NCBI RefSeq assembly: GCF_003626655.1
Contig: NZ_RBAN01000001.1
Span: forward strand, 868,001-932,000
From: Micromonospora costi
GTDB lineage: Bacteria; Actinomycetota; Actinomycetes; Mycobacteriales; Micromonosporaceae
Length of the DNA: 64,000 nt
Direction of reading: 5' to 3'
The position numbers were made by a program, and so were the translations under genes. How positions within the stretch are numbered: the stretch's first letter is position 1; the number at the start of each line of letters is the position of its first letter. The notes below the pieces were generated by a model. The model ran no database searches. It worked only from the letters and a program-made list of their open reading frames with translations, and was not told the origin of the DNA. This document shows positions 52,791 to 61,115 of the stretch, piece after piece.

Positions 52791-55667
52791 TCAGCTGCAG
52801 CCGCTGGTGGAGCCGCAGCCCTCGCAGACGTAGCAGCTACCGGCGGGGCGCATCTTCGTACCGCAGGTGAAGCAGAGCGGCGCGTCGGCGGCCTTGCCCA
52901 TCACGGCCTCCAGCAGTTCGGTGCTGGAACCCACCGACGGCGCCGGCTTCGCGGCCACGATGTCGGCGGTCTCCTCCGCCGGCTGGGCGACCGGGCCGGT
53001 CTTCGGCTCCTCCGGCCGGGCCTCGACCGGGGCGGAGGCGGCCATCGCGGTGAGGTCCGCACCGCTCGCCTCCGCCTCCGCCTCGGCCTGGAGCTGGGCG
53101 GCCCGCTCCTTGGCGGTGAAGATGCCCAGCTCCGCGCGGCGGTCGTACGGCAGGAAGTCCAGCGCCAGCCGACGGAAGATGTAGTCCATCACCGAGGCCG
53201 CCATCCGCACGTCCGGGTCGTCGGTCATGCCGGCCGGCTCGAAGCGCATGTTGGTGAACTTGCTGACGTACGTCTCCAGCGGGACGCCGTACTGGAGACC
53301 GATGGAGATGGCCACCGAGAAGGCGTCCATCACGCCGGCGAGGGTGGAGCCCTGCTTCGACATCTTGAGGAAGACCTCGCCGAGGCCGTCGTCCGGGTAG
53401 GACGACGCGGTGAGGTAGCCCTCGGCGCCGCCGACCGAGAAGGAGATCGTCTCCGAGGGACGCTTCTTCGGCAGCCGCTTGCGCACCGGCCGGTACTCGA
53501 CGACCTTCTCGACGACCCGCTCCACCTCGGCCGGCTTGGCCTCGGTGGACGTCTCGGCGGTCGCCTTGTTCGGCTTGGCCGCCGACAGCGGCTGGCCGAC
53601 CTTGCAGTTGTCGCGGTAGATTGCGAGCGCCTTGAGGCCGAGCTTCCAGCCCTCGAAGTAGATCTTCTCGACGTCCTCGACGGTGGCCTGCTCCGGCATG
53701 TTGACCGTCTTGGAGATGGCGCCCGAGATGAACGGCTGGACGGCAGCCATCATCCGCACGTGCCCCATCGGCGCGATCGAGCGCTCGCCCATGGCGCAGT
53801 CGAACACCGCGTAGTGCTCCGGCTTCAGGCCGGGGGCGTCCACGACGTGGCCGTGGTCGGCGATGTGCTCGACGATCGCCTCGACCTGCTCCTCCGGGTA
53901 GCCGAGGCTGCGCAGGGCGCGCGGCACGGTCTGGTTGACGATCTGCATCGAGCCGCCGCCGACCAGCTTCTTGAACTTGACCAGCGCCAGGTCCGGCTCC
54001 ACGCCGGTGGTGTCGCAGTCCATCATGAGGCCGATGGTGCCGGTCGGCGCGAGGACGCTGGCCTGCGAGTTCCGCCAGCCGTTCTTCTCGCCGACCTTGT
54101 TGCCGAGGGTCCACTGCTTCGTGGCCTCACGCTGGACGGCGGTCGCCACCGTGCCGGTCGGCTTGATCTCGTCGTTGGCGGCGGCGTGCTTGCGCATGAC
54201 CCTCTTGTGGGGCTCGGCGTTGCGGGCGTAGCCGTCGTACGCGCCCACGATGCCGGCCAGCTCGGCCGAGCGGCGGTACGCGGTGCCGGTCATCAGCGAG
54301 GTGATCGCCGCGGCGAGCGACCGGCCCTGCTCCGAGTCGTACGGCAGGCCGGACGCCATCAGCAGCGCGCCGAGGTTGGCGTAGCCGATGCCCAGCTGCC
54401 GGTACGCGCGGGTGGTCTCACCGATCTTCTCGGTGGGGAAGTCGGCGAAGCAGATCGAGATGTCCATCGCGGTGATGACCAGCTCGACCGACTTGACGAA
54501 CTTCTCCACCTCGAAGCCACCGTCGGCGCGGAGGAACTTCATGAGGTTGAGCGAGGCGAGGTTGCACGAGGAGTTGTCCAGGTGCAGGTACTCCGAGCAC
54601 GGGTTCGACGCGGTGATCCGCCCGGTCTCCGGGCAGGTGTGCCAGTCGTTGATCGTGTCGTCGTACTGGAGGCCGGGGTCGGCGCACTCCCAGGCGGCCT
54701 GGGAGATGGTGCGGAACAGCTTCTTCGCGTCGATCGACTCGATCACCGCGCCGTCGAGCCGGCCGCGCAGGTCGAAGCTGCCGCCGTTCTCCACCGCGGT
54801 CATGAACTCGTCGGAGACGCGAACCGAGTTGTTGGCGTTCTGGTACTGGACGCTGACGATGTCGGCGCCACCGAGGTCCATGTCGAAGCCGGCGTCCCGC
54901 AGCGCGCGGATCTTGTCCTCCTCGCGCGCCTTGGTGACCACGAACTCCTCGATGTCGGGGTGGTCCACGTCGAGGATGACCATCTTGGCGGCCCGCCGGG
55001 TGGCGCCGCCGGACTTGATGGTGCCCGCGGAGGCGTCCGCGCCGCGCATGAAGCTCACCGGGCCGGACGCGGTGCCGCCGGAGGAGAGCAGCTCCTTCGA
55101 GGAGCGGATCCGGGACAGGTTCACCCCGGAGCCGGAGCCGCCCTTGAAGATCAGCCCCTCCTCCTTGTACCAGTCGAGGATCGAGTCCATCGAGTCGTCG
55201 ACGGCCAGGATGAAGCACGCGCTGACCTGCTGCGGCGACGGCGTGCCCACGTTGAACCACACCGGCGAGTTGAAGCTGAACACCTGGTGCAGCAGCATCC
55301 AGGTCAGCTCGTGGGCGAAGACCTCGGCGTCCGCCGGGCTGGCGAAGTAGCCGTACTCCTCGCCGGCGGTCCGGTAGGTGGTGACCACCCGGTCGATGAG
55401 CTGCCGGAGCGACCACTCCCGCTCCGGGGTCCCCACCGCGCCCCGGAAGTACTTGGTGGTCACGATGTTCGCCGCGTTGACGCTCCACGATTCCGGGAAC
55501 TCCACCCCGCGCTGCTCGAAGTTGATCGAGCCGTCCCGCCAGTTCGTCATCACGACGTCCCGGCGCTCCCAGGTGACCTCGTCGTACGGGTGGACCCCCT
55601 CCGTCGTCCAGACCCGCTCGACCTTCAGGCCCGCGCCTGCCTTGCTCCGCGACCTGCTCGTTGTCAC
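52791..55667 (-). CDS. nrdJ: Vitamin B12-dependent (class II) ribonucleotide reductase
   Basis: 958 aa from GTG 55667. It reduces ribonucleoside diphosphates to deoxy forms with adenosylcobalamin, oxygen-independently. Seen: FNSPVWFNVG, CFILAVDDSMDSILDW, FKGGSGSGVNLSRIRS, the active-site ASNPCSEYLHLDNSSCNLASLN (Asn-x-Cys-x-Glu, about residue 350), APTGTIGLMMDCDTTGVEPD and the C-terminal zinc/redox tail CFTCGTKMRPAGSCYVCEGC. A variable acidic/Ala linker (about 840-930) precedes the tail. nrdR is 71 nt upstream in the same direction. No cobalamin riboswitch is seen, so control is probably by NrdR at the nrdR promoter. Confidence 0.96.
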   Translation of the reverse strand: MTTSRSRSKAGAGLKVERVWTTEGVHPYDEVTWERRDVVMTNWRDGSINFEQRGVEFPESWSVNAANIVTTKYFRGAVGTPEREWSLRQLIDRVVTTYRTAGEEYGYFASPADAEVFAHELTWMLLHQVFSFNSPVWFNVGTPSPQQVSACFILAVDDSMDSILDWYKEEGLIFKGGSGSGVNLSRIRSSKELLSSGGTASGPVSFMRGADASAGTIKSGGATRRAAKMVILDVDHPDIEEFVVTKAREEDKIRALRDAGFDMDLGGADIVSVQYQNANNSVRVSDEFMTAVENGGSFDLRGRLDGAVIESIDAKKLFRTISQAAWECADPGLQYDDTINDWHTCPETGRITASNPCSEYLHLDNSSCNLASLNLMKFLRADGGFEVEKFVKSVELVITAMDISICFADFPTEKIGETTRAYRQLGIGYANLGALLMASGLPYDSEQGRSLAAAITSLMTGTAYRRSAELAGIVGAYDGYARNAEPHKRVMRKHAAANDEIKPTGTVATAVQREATKQWTLGNKVGEKNGWRNSQASVLAPTGTIGLMMDCDTTGVEPDLALVKFKKLVGGGSMQIVNQTVPRALRSLGYPEEQVEAIVEHIADHGHVVDAPGLKPEHYAVFDCAMGERSIAPMGHVRMMAAVQPFISGAISKTVNMPEQATVEDVEKIYFEGWKLGLKALAIYRDNCKVGQPLSAAKPNKATAETSTEAKPAEVERVVEKVVEYRPVRKRLPKKRPSETISFSVGGAEGYLTASSYPDDGLGEVFLKMSKQGSTLAGVMDAFSVAISIGLQYGVPLETYVSKFTNMRFEPAGMTDDPDVRMAASVMDYIFRRLALDFLPYDRRAELGIFTAKERAAQLQAEAEAEASGADLTAMAASAPVEARPEEPKTGPVAQPAEETADIVAAKPAPSVGSSTELLEAVMGKAADAPLCFTCGTKMRPAGSCYVCEGCGSTSGCS

Positions 55668-55738
55668 GCCGTCGCCCCCCTCGTCTGCGCGGTCACCCAC
55701 CGCGCGTCCCAAAACAAACTGTCAGAAAACCGAAAAGA

Positions 55739-56239
55739 TCAATTGGTACGGCCGGCGGCCTCGACCGCGCCGGCGGCGCCGTTCTCCCGGGCGCGCGCCG
55801 CGGCCCGCAGCGACTCGATCTCGCGTTCGAAGTCGGCGAGCGAGTCGAAAGACCGGTAGACGCTGGCGAACCGCAGGTACGCGATCTCGTCCAGGTCCCG
55901 CAGCGGGCCCAGGATGGCCAGCCCCACCTCGTGGCTGGGGATCTCGGCGGCCCCCTTGGCCCGGACCGTCTCCTCGACGCGCTGGGCCAGCAGCGCCAGC
56001 GAGTCGTCGTCCACGGGCCGGCCCTGGCACGCCTTGCGCACCCCGCCGATGATCTTCGTCCGGCTGAACGGCTCGGTCACCCCGCTGCGCTTGACCACCG
56101 CGAGGACGGCCTCCTCCACCGTGGTGAACCGCTTGCCGCACTCCGGGCAGGACCGCCGCCTCCGGATGAGCTGGCCGTCGTCGGCCTCCCGCGAGTCGAC
56201 CACCCGGGAGTCGGCATGCCGGCAGTAGGGACACCGCAT
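55739..56239 (-). CDS. nrdR: Transcriptional repressor NrdR
   Basis: 166 aa from ATG 56239 with GGAGGT 5 nt upstream. It senses ATP/dATP and represses ribonucleotide reductase genes. Features: N-terminal zinc ribbon [18 protein letters not shown] and [14 protein letters not shown] (four Cys), then an ATP-cone domain ([24 protein letters not shown], about residues 47-135). A short variable C-terminal tail follows. It forms an operon with nrdJ. NrdR boxes upstream imply autoregulation of the operon. Confidence 0.96.
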   Translation of the reverse strand: MRCPYCRHADSRVVDSREADDGQLIRRRRSCPECGKRFTTVEEAVLAVVKRSGVTEPFSRTKIIGGVRKACQGRPVDDDSLALLAQRVEETVRAKGAAEIPSHEVGLAILGPLRDLDEIAYLRFASVYRSFDSLADFEREIESLRAAARARENGAAGAVEAAGRTN

Positions 56240-56359
56240 CGCTGACCTCCTCGATCGACTGCGGCCGCACCGGGCGCTCCCGGGCACGGTCGAACCGGCG
56301 GCGCCACCTTCCGGTGACCGCCCGCCGTGTCACCGTACGGGAGTGCGGTCGGTAGTCGG

Positions 56360-56375
56360 ACCCAACCTATGGGCA
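56360..56375. promoter_or_regulatory. Weak NrdR-box candidate
   Basis: ACCCAACCTATGGGCA matches the NrdR consensus only partly (CCCA...TGGG dyad), but lies exactly 32 bp from the better box, the usual three-turn spacing. Confidence 0.4.
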
Positions 56376-56391
56376 ACTTACGCCCGTGTGA

Positions 56392-56407
56392 CTACTACAT
56401 CTAGGGG
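56392..56407. promoter_or_regulatory. NrdR box upstream of nrdR-nrdJ
   Basis: CTACTACATCTAGGGG fits the actinobacterial NrdR-box form (core CTACATCTAG). It lies about 153 nt upstream of the nrdR start. On the minus strand a TAAGTT about 17 nt after it could be the -10, placing the box over the -35. Confidence 0.6.
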
Positions 56408-56705
56408 TCGACCGTATGCCGCCAGCGGACCTCGGTCAAGTTGACGGCGTGTCCCGCGTGTCACTCCCGCAACCCGCCCGGACCCGCCCCGCCCGACCCG
56501 GTCACCGACGTGGCCGACCGGCCCGCCGGAGAGCCCAACGGGCGGGCCCGCACCCGGTTACCGGTCGTCCGGCCGACGCTTCCGACCGTCCGCCGGATGG
56601 ACGGCCGGGGCGACGACCCTTCGAACAGGCGTGCCAACCGACGTACCATTTATCAGAACGGGAGTACGAACAATCGACTTTTCCCCGCGACACGCCGGTG
56701 ACAGG

Positions 56706-56721
56706 TCGTACAGATGTTTGA
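56706..56721. promoter_or_regulatory. LexA (SOS) operator
   Basis: TCGTACAGATGTTTGA matches the Gram-positive/actinobacterial SOS box TCGAAC-N4-GTTCGA at 10 of 12 defined positions. It overlaps the -35 of the lexA promoter, which suggests self-repression. Confidence 0.82.
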
Positions 56722-56746
56722 AAATGACCGATCTCACCTATACGGT
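56718..56746 (+). promoter_or_regulatory. lexA promoter
   Basis: TTGAAA (56718-56723), a 17-nt spacer and TACGGT (56741-56746). The -35 overlaps the LexA operator by four bases. It leaves a leader of about 96 nt before GTG 56850. Confidence 0.72.
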
Positions 56747-56849
56747 CAGGAACAACCGGTCGCGGCGGAACCGCCGCAACCACGCACACCGGCAACACGC
56801 GCGCACCACGGGCGGCCGGGGGCACCCAGCGCCGACAGGGAGGACGGAC

Positions 56850-57635
56850 GTGACCGAGGACCGGGCCAGCCGGCCGACGAACCCGCAGCAGATCGCCGAG
56901 GCGGGTCCGCCGGCCACTCGGCGCAGGGGCGCCGCGCGCAGCCGGACGGGCCAGCCCGCCGTGCGCCCGGTCACCCCGGTGGTCAGCGCCTTTCCCGACC
57001 CGGCGACGGTCGACCTGACGGCCCGGCAGCGCCGGATCCTCGAGTTCATCCGCACGTGGGTGGAGCGGCACGGCTACCCGCCGAGCGTCCGCGAGATCGG
57101 CGAGGCGGTCGGGCTGGTGTCGCCGTCCAGCGTCGCCTACCAGCTCAAGGAGCTGGAGAAGAAGGGCTTCCTGCGCCGCGACCCCAACCGCCCACGCGCG
57201 GTCGACGTCCGCGCGCCGAGCGATGTGATCGACGACGAGCTGAGCCGCTCGCAGCGCCCCACCCCGGCGTACGTGCCGATGCTGGGCCGGATCGCCGCCG
57301 GTGGCCCGATCCTCGCCGAGCAGGCCGTGGAGGACGTGTTCCCCCTCCCCCGCGAGCTGGTGGGCGAGGGCGAGGTCTTCATGCTCCAGGTCAAGGGCGA
57401 CTCGATGCTCGACGCGGCGATCTGCGACGGCGACTGGGTCGTGGTCCGGCAGCAGCCCAACGCCGAGTCCGGTGACATCGTCGCGGCCATGCTCGACGGT
57501 GAGGCGACCGTCAAGACCTACCGTCGCCGGGACGGGCACGTGTGGCTCATGCCGCAGAACCCGGCGTTCGACCCGATCCCGGGCGACGACGCCACCATCA
57601 TGGGCCGGGTCGTGGCCGTGCTGCGCCGCATCTGA
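56850..57635 (+). CDS. lexA: SOS repressor LexA
   Basis: 261 aa from GTG 56850 with AGGGAGGA upstream; the in-frame stretch back to 56631 covers the promoter and is not coding. A ~50-residue disordered, Arg/Pro-rich N-terminal extension precedes the winged helix ([34 protein letters not shown], about 52-85). The cleavage site is Ala-Gly in [13 protein letters not shown] (about residue 155). The catalytic Ser is in [16 protein letters not shown] and the Lys in GEATVKTY. On RecA-ssDNA it self-cleaves and derepresses SOS genes. The N-terminal extension is longer than in E. coli LexA (202 aa). Confidence 0.97.
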   Translation: MTEDRASRPTNPQQIAEAGPPATRRRGAARSRTGQPAVRPVTPVVSAFPDPATVDLTARQRRILEFIRTWVERHGYPPSVREIGEAVGLVSPSSVAYQLKELEKKGFLRRDPNRPRAVDVRAPSDVIDDELSRSQRPTPAYVPMLGRIAAGGPILAEQAVEDVFPLPRELVGEGEVFMLQVKGDSMLDAAICDGDWVVVRQQPNAESGDIVAAMLDGEATVKTYRRRDGHVWLMPQNPAFDPIPGDDATIMGRVVAVLRRI

Positions 57636-57643
57636 CAGTCGGA

Positions 57644-57674
57644 GCGGGTGGCCACCCGAGGGGTGGTCACCCGC
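57644..57674 (+). terminator. Terminator of lexA
   Basis: 14-bp stem (57644-57657 with 57661-57674, one G-T pair), 3-nt loop, 8 nt after the stop. No T-run. May also serve the convergent gene. Confidence 0.65.
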
Positions 57675-57725
57675 GTTCCGTGTGGGCGGGCGCCGCGACG
57701 CCGACGCGCGCCGCGACCCGGGCCG

Positions 57726-59444
57726 TCAGTAACGGTCGCCGCGGTAGGAGCGGCCGCCGCCCGGATACTGGCCGTACGGGTCCACGTCCTCCTCGCGGCG
57801 GCGACCGCGCTGCCCCCGGTAGTCCGGCTCCGGCCCGCCCCGGCGCGGCGGTTCCGCCCGCCCGCCGCCATAGACGCCACCGCCGCCGGGCTGGCCGCCA
57901 CCGTGCCCACCGTCGCCGGGGCGTCCCGCGGCCGGAGGCCGCCCGCCACCGCCGTAGACGCCGCCACCACCGGCGCCCGGCCGGCCACCCCCGCCACCCG
58001 CGGCGGGCCGGCCACCCGAGCCACCGCCGGCGGGCCGGCCACCGCCGTAGACACCGCCCGAGCCGCCGGCCGGACGGCCGCCGCCGTAGACGCCGCCACC
58101 GGCCGGAGCGCCACCACGACCCGCGCCGCCACCCGCCGGAGCGGCGCCGCCACGACCCGGGCCGCCGCCGTAGACGCCGCCACCCGCCGGGGCGCCGCCG
58201 TAGACACCACCACCGGCCGGAGCGCCGCCGTAGACACCGCTCCGGGGCCGGTCGGCACCCGGGAAGTCCTCGTCCGTACGGCCGCCGGCCAGGTCGTCAT
58301 CGCGGTCCGGGCCGTCGGACGCGTCGCTGGCCGGCCGGCGCCGCGCCCGGAGGATGCCGACGATGCCCGCGCCCACGAGCAGCGCGCCGACCACGCCCAC
58401 CGCGCCGATGAGGTACGTGATGTCCTGGAGGCTGAGGGTGTCGAACCACGACCGGTCCGCCGCCGGCTTGGCCGCCCCGTCCTCGGCGACCGGCGCAGCC
58501 CCGGTCGTGGACGGGGTGTAGCTCAGGATCTCGACCGGCTCCTCGTTGCCGGGCTGACCGGCGTCGGACACCGTGAGGAAGGTCTTGCCGTCCGGCGTGT
58601 AGGCGATCGCCTCGCCGAACGGGTCGGTCAACGGGGTCACCCGGGGCTTGCCCGTGGTGAGCGCCGCGACGATGTCGCCGCCCGTGACGTCGAACTCGAA
58701 GGCGTCGGCGTACGTCCGCAGCACCACCCGGTTGCCGTCGGGCGAACGGGCGGCGCCGGTGATGGCGACCCGCCCGAAGGTGTTGAGCGGATTCTCCGTC
58801 TCGGTCTTCGGCAGCGAGATGTCGCCGACCTTCTCCATGGGCACCGGATCGGTGTCGCCGTTCTTGAGTGCCCCCGACGGGCGGTAGATCTCCGCCTTGC
58901 CCGACGTCACCTTCGTAATGATCAGCGGCACGTTGTCGTCGCCGACGAGCAGCGCCTCCGCGTCGTGCGGCTTCTTCTCCGGGTACGAGAGACGGTGCAG
59001 CACCGGCTGCTTGGCGCCGGTGAGCGGCATCGTCCAGACGGCCACCCGCTCGCGGCGCGTCTTCGAGGTGACGTTGTCGCCCGTGTCGGCGATCCACAGC
59101 GTCTTGCCGTCCGGCGAGAGCGCCAGGTCCTCCGTGTCGAGCGGCCCCCCGCCGGAGTAGCGCACGTTCTTGCTGACCTCGCACTTGGAGTCGAGGAAGA
59201 AGACCCGCTTGCGCGCCTCGATCTCGGTGCCGTCGTTGACGACGACGTACCCGCTCTTCGTGGCCACCAGCCCGGACAGCTCGCGCAGCTTGTCGTCGGC
59301 GATCGCGCACCGCTTCTTGCCGGGCGTGGGCTCGGCGGGGGCGGGAGCGGCCGGGGCGGGCGCCGCGAGGGCGACTCCGGTGAGCGCCACGGTCGCCCCG
59401 ACGAGTCCGAGGGCGACCGTGACCGAAGAAACAGCGCGGCGCAT
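57726..59444 (-). CDS. Exported single-pass membrane protein with propeller-like domain and Gly/Tyr-rich cytoplasmic tail
   Basis: 572 aa from ATG 59444. Signal peptide (residues 1-28, MRRAVSSVTVALGLVGATVALTGVALAA written in pieces: Arg-rich start, hydrophobic core, Ala-rich end). An exported ~310-aa domain follows with propeller-like turns (ALSPDGKTLWIADTGDN, AARSPDGNRVVLRTY, AYTPDGKTFLTVSDAG) and two Cys near its start. One membrane helix (about 362-385, ITYLIGAVGVVGALLVGAGI) is followed by an acidic stretch and a long Gly-rich tail with seven VYGG units. Matches the position and type of Rv2721c from memory. Function unknown. Confidence 0.82.
   Translation of the reverse strand: MRRAVSSVTVALGLVGATVALTGVALAAPAPAAPAPAEPTPGKKRCAIADDKLRELSGLVATKSGYVVVNDGTEIEARKRVFFLDSKCEVSKNVRYSGGGPLDTEDLALSPDGKTLWIADTGDNVTSKTRRERVAVWTMPLTGAKQPVLHRLSYPEKKPHDAEALLVGDDNVPLIITKVTSGKAEIYRPSGALKNGDTDPVPMEKVGDISLPKTETENPLNTFGRVAITGAARSPDGNRVVLRTYADAFEFDVTGGDIVAALTTGKPRVTPLTDPFGEAIAYTPDGKTFLTVSDAGQPGNEEPVEILSYTPSTTGAAPVAEDGAAKPAADRSWFDTLSLQDITYLIGAVGVVGALLVGAGIVGILRARRRPASDASDGPDRDDDLAGGRTDEDFPGADRPRSGVYGGAPAGGGVYGGAPAGGGVYGGGPGRGGAAPAGGGAGRGGAPAGGGVYGGGRPAGGSGGVYGGGRPAGGGSGGRPAAGGGGGRPGAGGGGVYGGGGRPPAAGRPGDGGHGGGQPGGGGVYGGGRAEPPRRGGPEPDYRGQRGRRREEDVDPYGQYPGGGRSYRGDRY
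57865..58245. repeat. In-frame Gly-rich repeats coding GVYGG units
   Basis: Seven VYGG motifs separated by APAGG, GRPAGG or GGRPP type spacers, encoded by repeated GC-rich units with conserved GTAGAC (plus strand). They produce a low-complexity cytoplasmic tail of about 130 residues. Confidence 0.9.
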
Positions 59445-59450
59445 TGCGCA

Positions 59451-59456
59451 AGTGTC
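59451..59456 (-). promoter_or_regulatory. Candidate -10 box, leaderless
   Basis: GACACT on the minus strand, 6 nt before ATG 59444. No SD is present. Confidence 0.4.
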
Positions 59457-59494
59457 GCATGCCACGGGTTTCCGCCGGGTGACGCCGGCTTCGG

Positions 59495-60985
59495 TCACGA
59501 CGGGGTGACCGTGCGCCCCTCCCGGTAGGGAGCCAGCTCGGCGGCGAGCGCCTCGTTCACCCGGACGTGCAGCCGGGTGCCCTCCGGCAGGTGGGCGGTG
59601 CCGAGCACCTCGCCGATGCGGTGCACACGGGCCACCAGCTCACCCCGGTCGTACGGCACGACCGCCCGGACCTCCACGGCGGGGCGCGGAAGCCGCGCCT
59701 CGATGGTCGCCCGCAGCTCGTCGACGCCCCGGCCCGAGTGCGCGGAGACGAAGACGGCGTCCGGCCACAGCCGCTTGAGCCGCAGCAGGGTCTCCTCGTC
59801 CGTCGCGTCGGTCTTGTTGACCACCAGCAGCTCGGGCAGGCGGTCGGCGCCCACCTCGGCGAGCACCTCCCGGACCGCGCGGACCTGCTCCTCCGGGTCC
59901 GGATGGGTGCCGTCGACGACGTGCACCACCAGGTCGGAGTCGGCGACCTCCTCCAGCGTCGAGCGGAACGCCTCGACGATCTGGTGCGGCAGGTGCCGGA
60001 CGAAGCCGACGGTGTCGGAGAGCGTGTAGACCCGCCCGTCGTCGGTGGTGGCCCGACGGGTGGTCGGGTCGAGGGTGGCGAACAGCGCGTTCTCCACCAG
60101 CACGCCCGCCCCGGTCAGCCGGTTGAGCAGGCTCGACTTGCCGGCGTTCGTGTAGCCGGCGATGGCCACGGCCGGCACCGCGTTGCGGGTGCGCCGGGCG
60201 CGCTTGGTCTGGCGTACCGTCCGCATGCCCTTGATCTCGCGGCGCAGCCGCGCGATCCGGGTGCGGATCCGGCGCCGGTCGGTCTCCAGCTTCGTCTCAC
60301 CGGGACCGCGCAGACCCACGCCGCCGCCGGCGCCGCCGACGCGGGCGCTACCACCGGTCTGCCGGGACAGCGTCTCGCCCCAACCGCGCAGGCGCGGCAG
60401 CAGGTACTCCAGCTGGGCCAGCTCGACCTGCGCCTTACCTTCCTTGCTCTTGGCGTGCTGGGCGAAGATGTCCAGGATCAGCGCCGTCCGGTCGACCACC
60501 TTGACCTTGGTGCGCTGTTCCAGGTTGCGCAGCTGGGACGGGGACAGCTCCCCGTCGCAGATCACGGTGTCGGCGCCGGTGGCGAGCACCACGGAGCCCA
60601 GGTCGTCTACCTTGCCCCGGCCGATGTACGTCGCCGGGTCGGGCCGGTTGCGCCGCTGGATGAGCCCCTCGAGCACCTGCGAGCCGGCCGTCTCGGCCAG
60701 CGCCGCCAGCTCGACGAGCGAGTTCTCCGCGTCGCTCTGCGTGCCCTCGGTCCAGACGCCGACCAGCACCACCCGCTCCAGGCGGAGCTGGCGGTACTCG
60801 ACCTCGGTGATGTCGGTGAGCTCGGTGGAGAGGCCGGGGACCCGCCGTAGCGCCTGCCGCTCCGACAGCTCGAGCTCACCGGTGGTGGCCTCGAGCTCCT
60901 CATCCTCGAAGGGGAAGACGACGGTGTCCTGGTCGCGCAAACCGATCTCCTGTCCGTTCTGTCGGGTACCGAGCAATCCTGTCAT
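59495..60985 (-). CDS. hflX: GTPase HflX
   Basis: 496 aa from ATG 60985. A ribosome-associated GTPase that rescues stalled or heat-damaged ribosomes. The N-terminal HflX domain has YIGRGKVDDLG, LSPSQLRNLEQRTKVKVVDRTALILDIFAQHAKSKEGK and a Gly-rich coil (GGAGGGVGLRGPGETKLETDRR). The G domain has AIAGYTNAGKSSLLNRL (G1), ATLDPTTRR (G2), LSDTVGFVRHLPH (G3), NKTD (G4) and VSAHSGRGVDEL (G5). A ~40-residue acidic N-terminal extension precedes the core. No SD is visible. Divergent from the malic enzyme gene. Confidence 0.96.
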   Translation of the reverse strand: MTGLLGTRQNGQEIGLRDQDTVVFPFEDEELEATTGELELSERQALRRVPGLSTELTDITEVEYRQLRLERVVLVGVWTEGTQSDAENSLVELAALAETAGSQVLEGLIQRRNRPDPATYIGRGKVDDLGSVVLATGADTVICDGELSPSQLRNLEQRTKVKVVDRTALILDIFAQHAKSKEGKAQVELAQLEYLLPRLRGWGETLSRQTGGSARVGGAGGGVGLRGPGETKLETDRRRIRTRIARLRREIKGMRTVRQTKRARRTRNAVPAVAIAGYTNAGKSSLLNRLTGAGVLVENALFATLDPTTRRATTDDGRVYTLSDTVGFVRHLPHQIVEAFRSTLEEVADSDLVVHVVDGTHPDPEEQVRAVREVLAEVGADRLPELLVVNKTDATDEETLLRLKRLWPDAVFVSAHSGRGVDELRATIEARLPRPAVEVRAVVPYDRGELVARVHRIGEVLGTAHLPEGTRLHVRVNEALAAELAPYREGRTVTPS

Positions 60986-61115
60986 GTGACAACGCCCGAC
61001 GCACCTGTGATATGCCCGCCGTCCGTACCGGTCGGTAGCGGGGTCGGATGCCGGGCGACCTCGGCAGGCGAGTAGAAATGCGAGTCGAGCCGCTCAGCGT
61101 TGACGGAGGGAACCT

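Larger units (their letters stand above)
56240..56849. other. 610-nt divergent regulatory region between nrdR and lexA
   Basis: No gene is supported. It holds NrdR-box-like sequences at 56360-56407, a LexA operator at 56706-56721 and the lexA promoter at 56718-56746. The middle (56410-56640) is GC-rich and featureless. A TCGAAC half-site (56620-56625) could be a second, weak LexA site. Confidence 0.65.

Noticed and set aside
55668..56420. Cobalamin riboswitch for the B12-dependent reductase
   Set aside because: No B12-box-like sequence or long leader is seen upstream of nrdJ or nrdR; NrdR boxes are a better explanation of control.
57865..58245. CRISPR-like or satellite array
   Set aside because: Repeats are in frame, degenerate, and code for a Gly-rich tail; there are no regular spacers and no cas genes.
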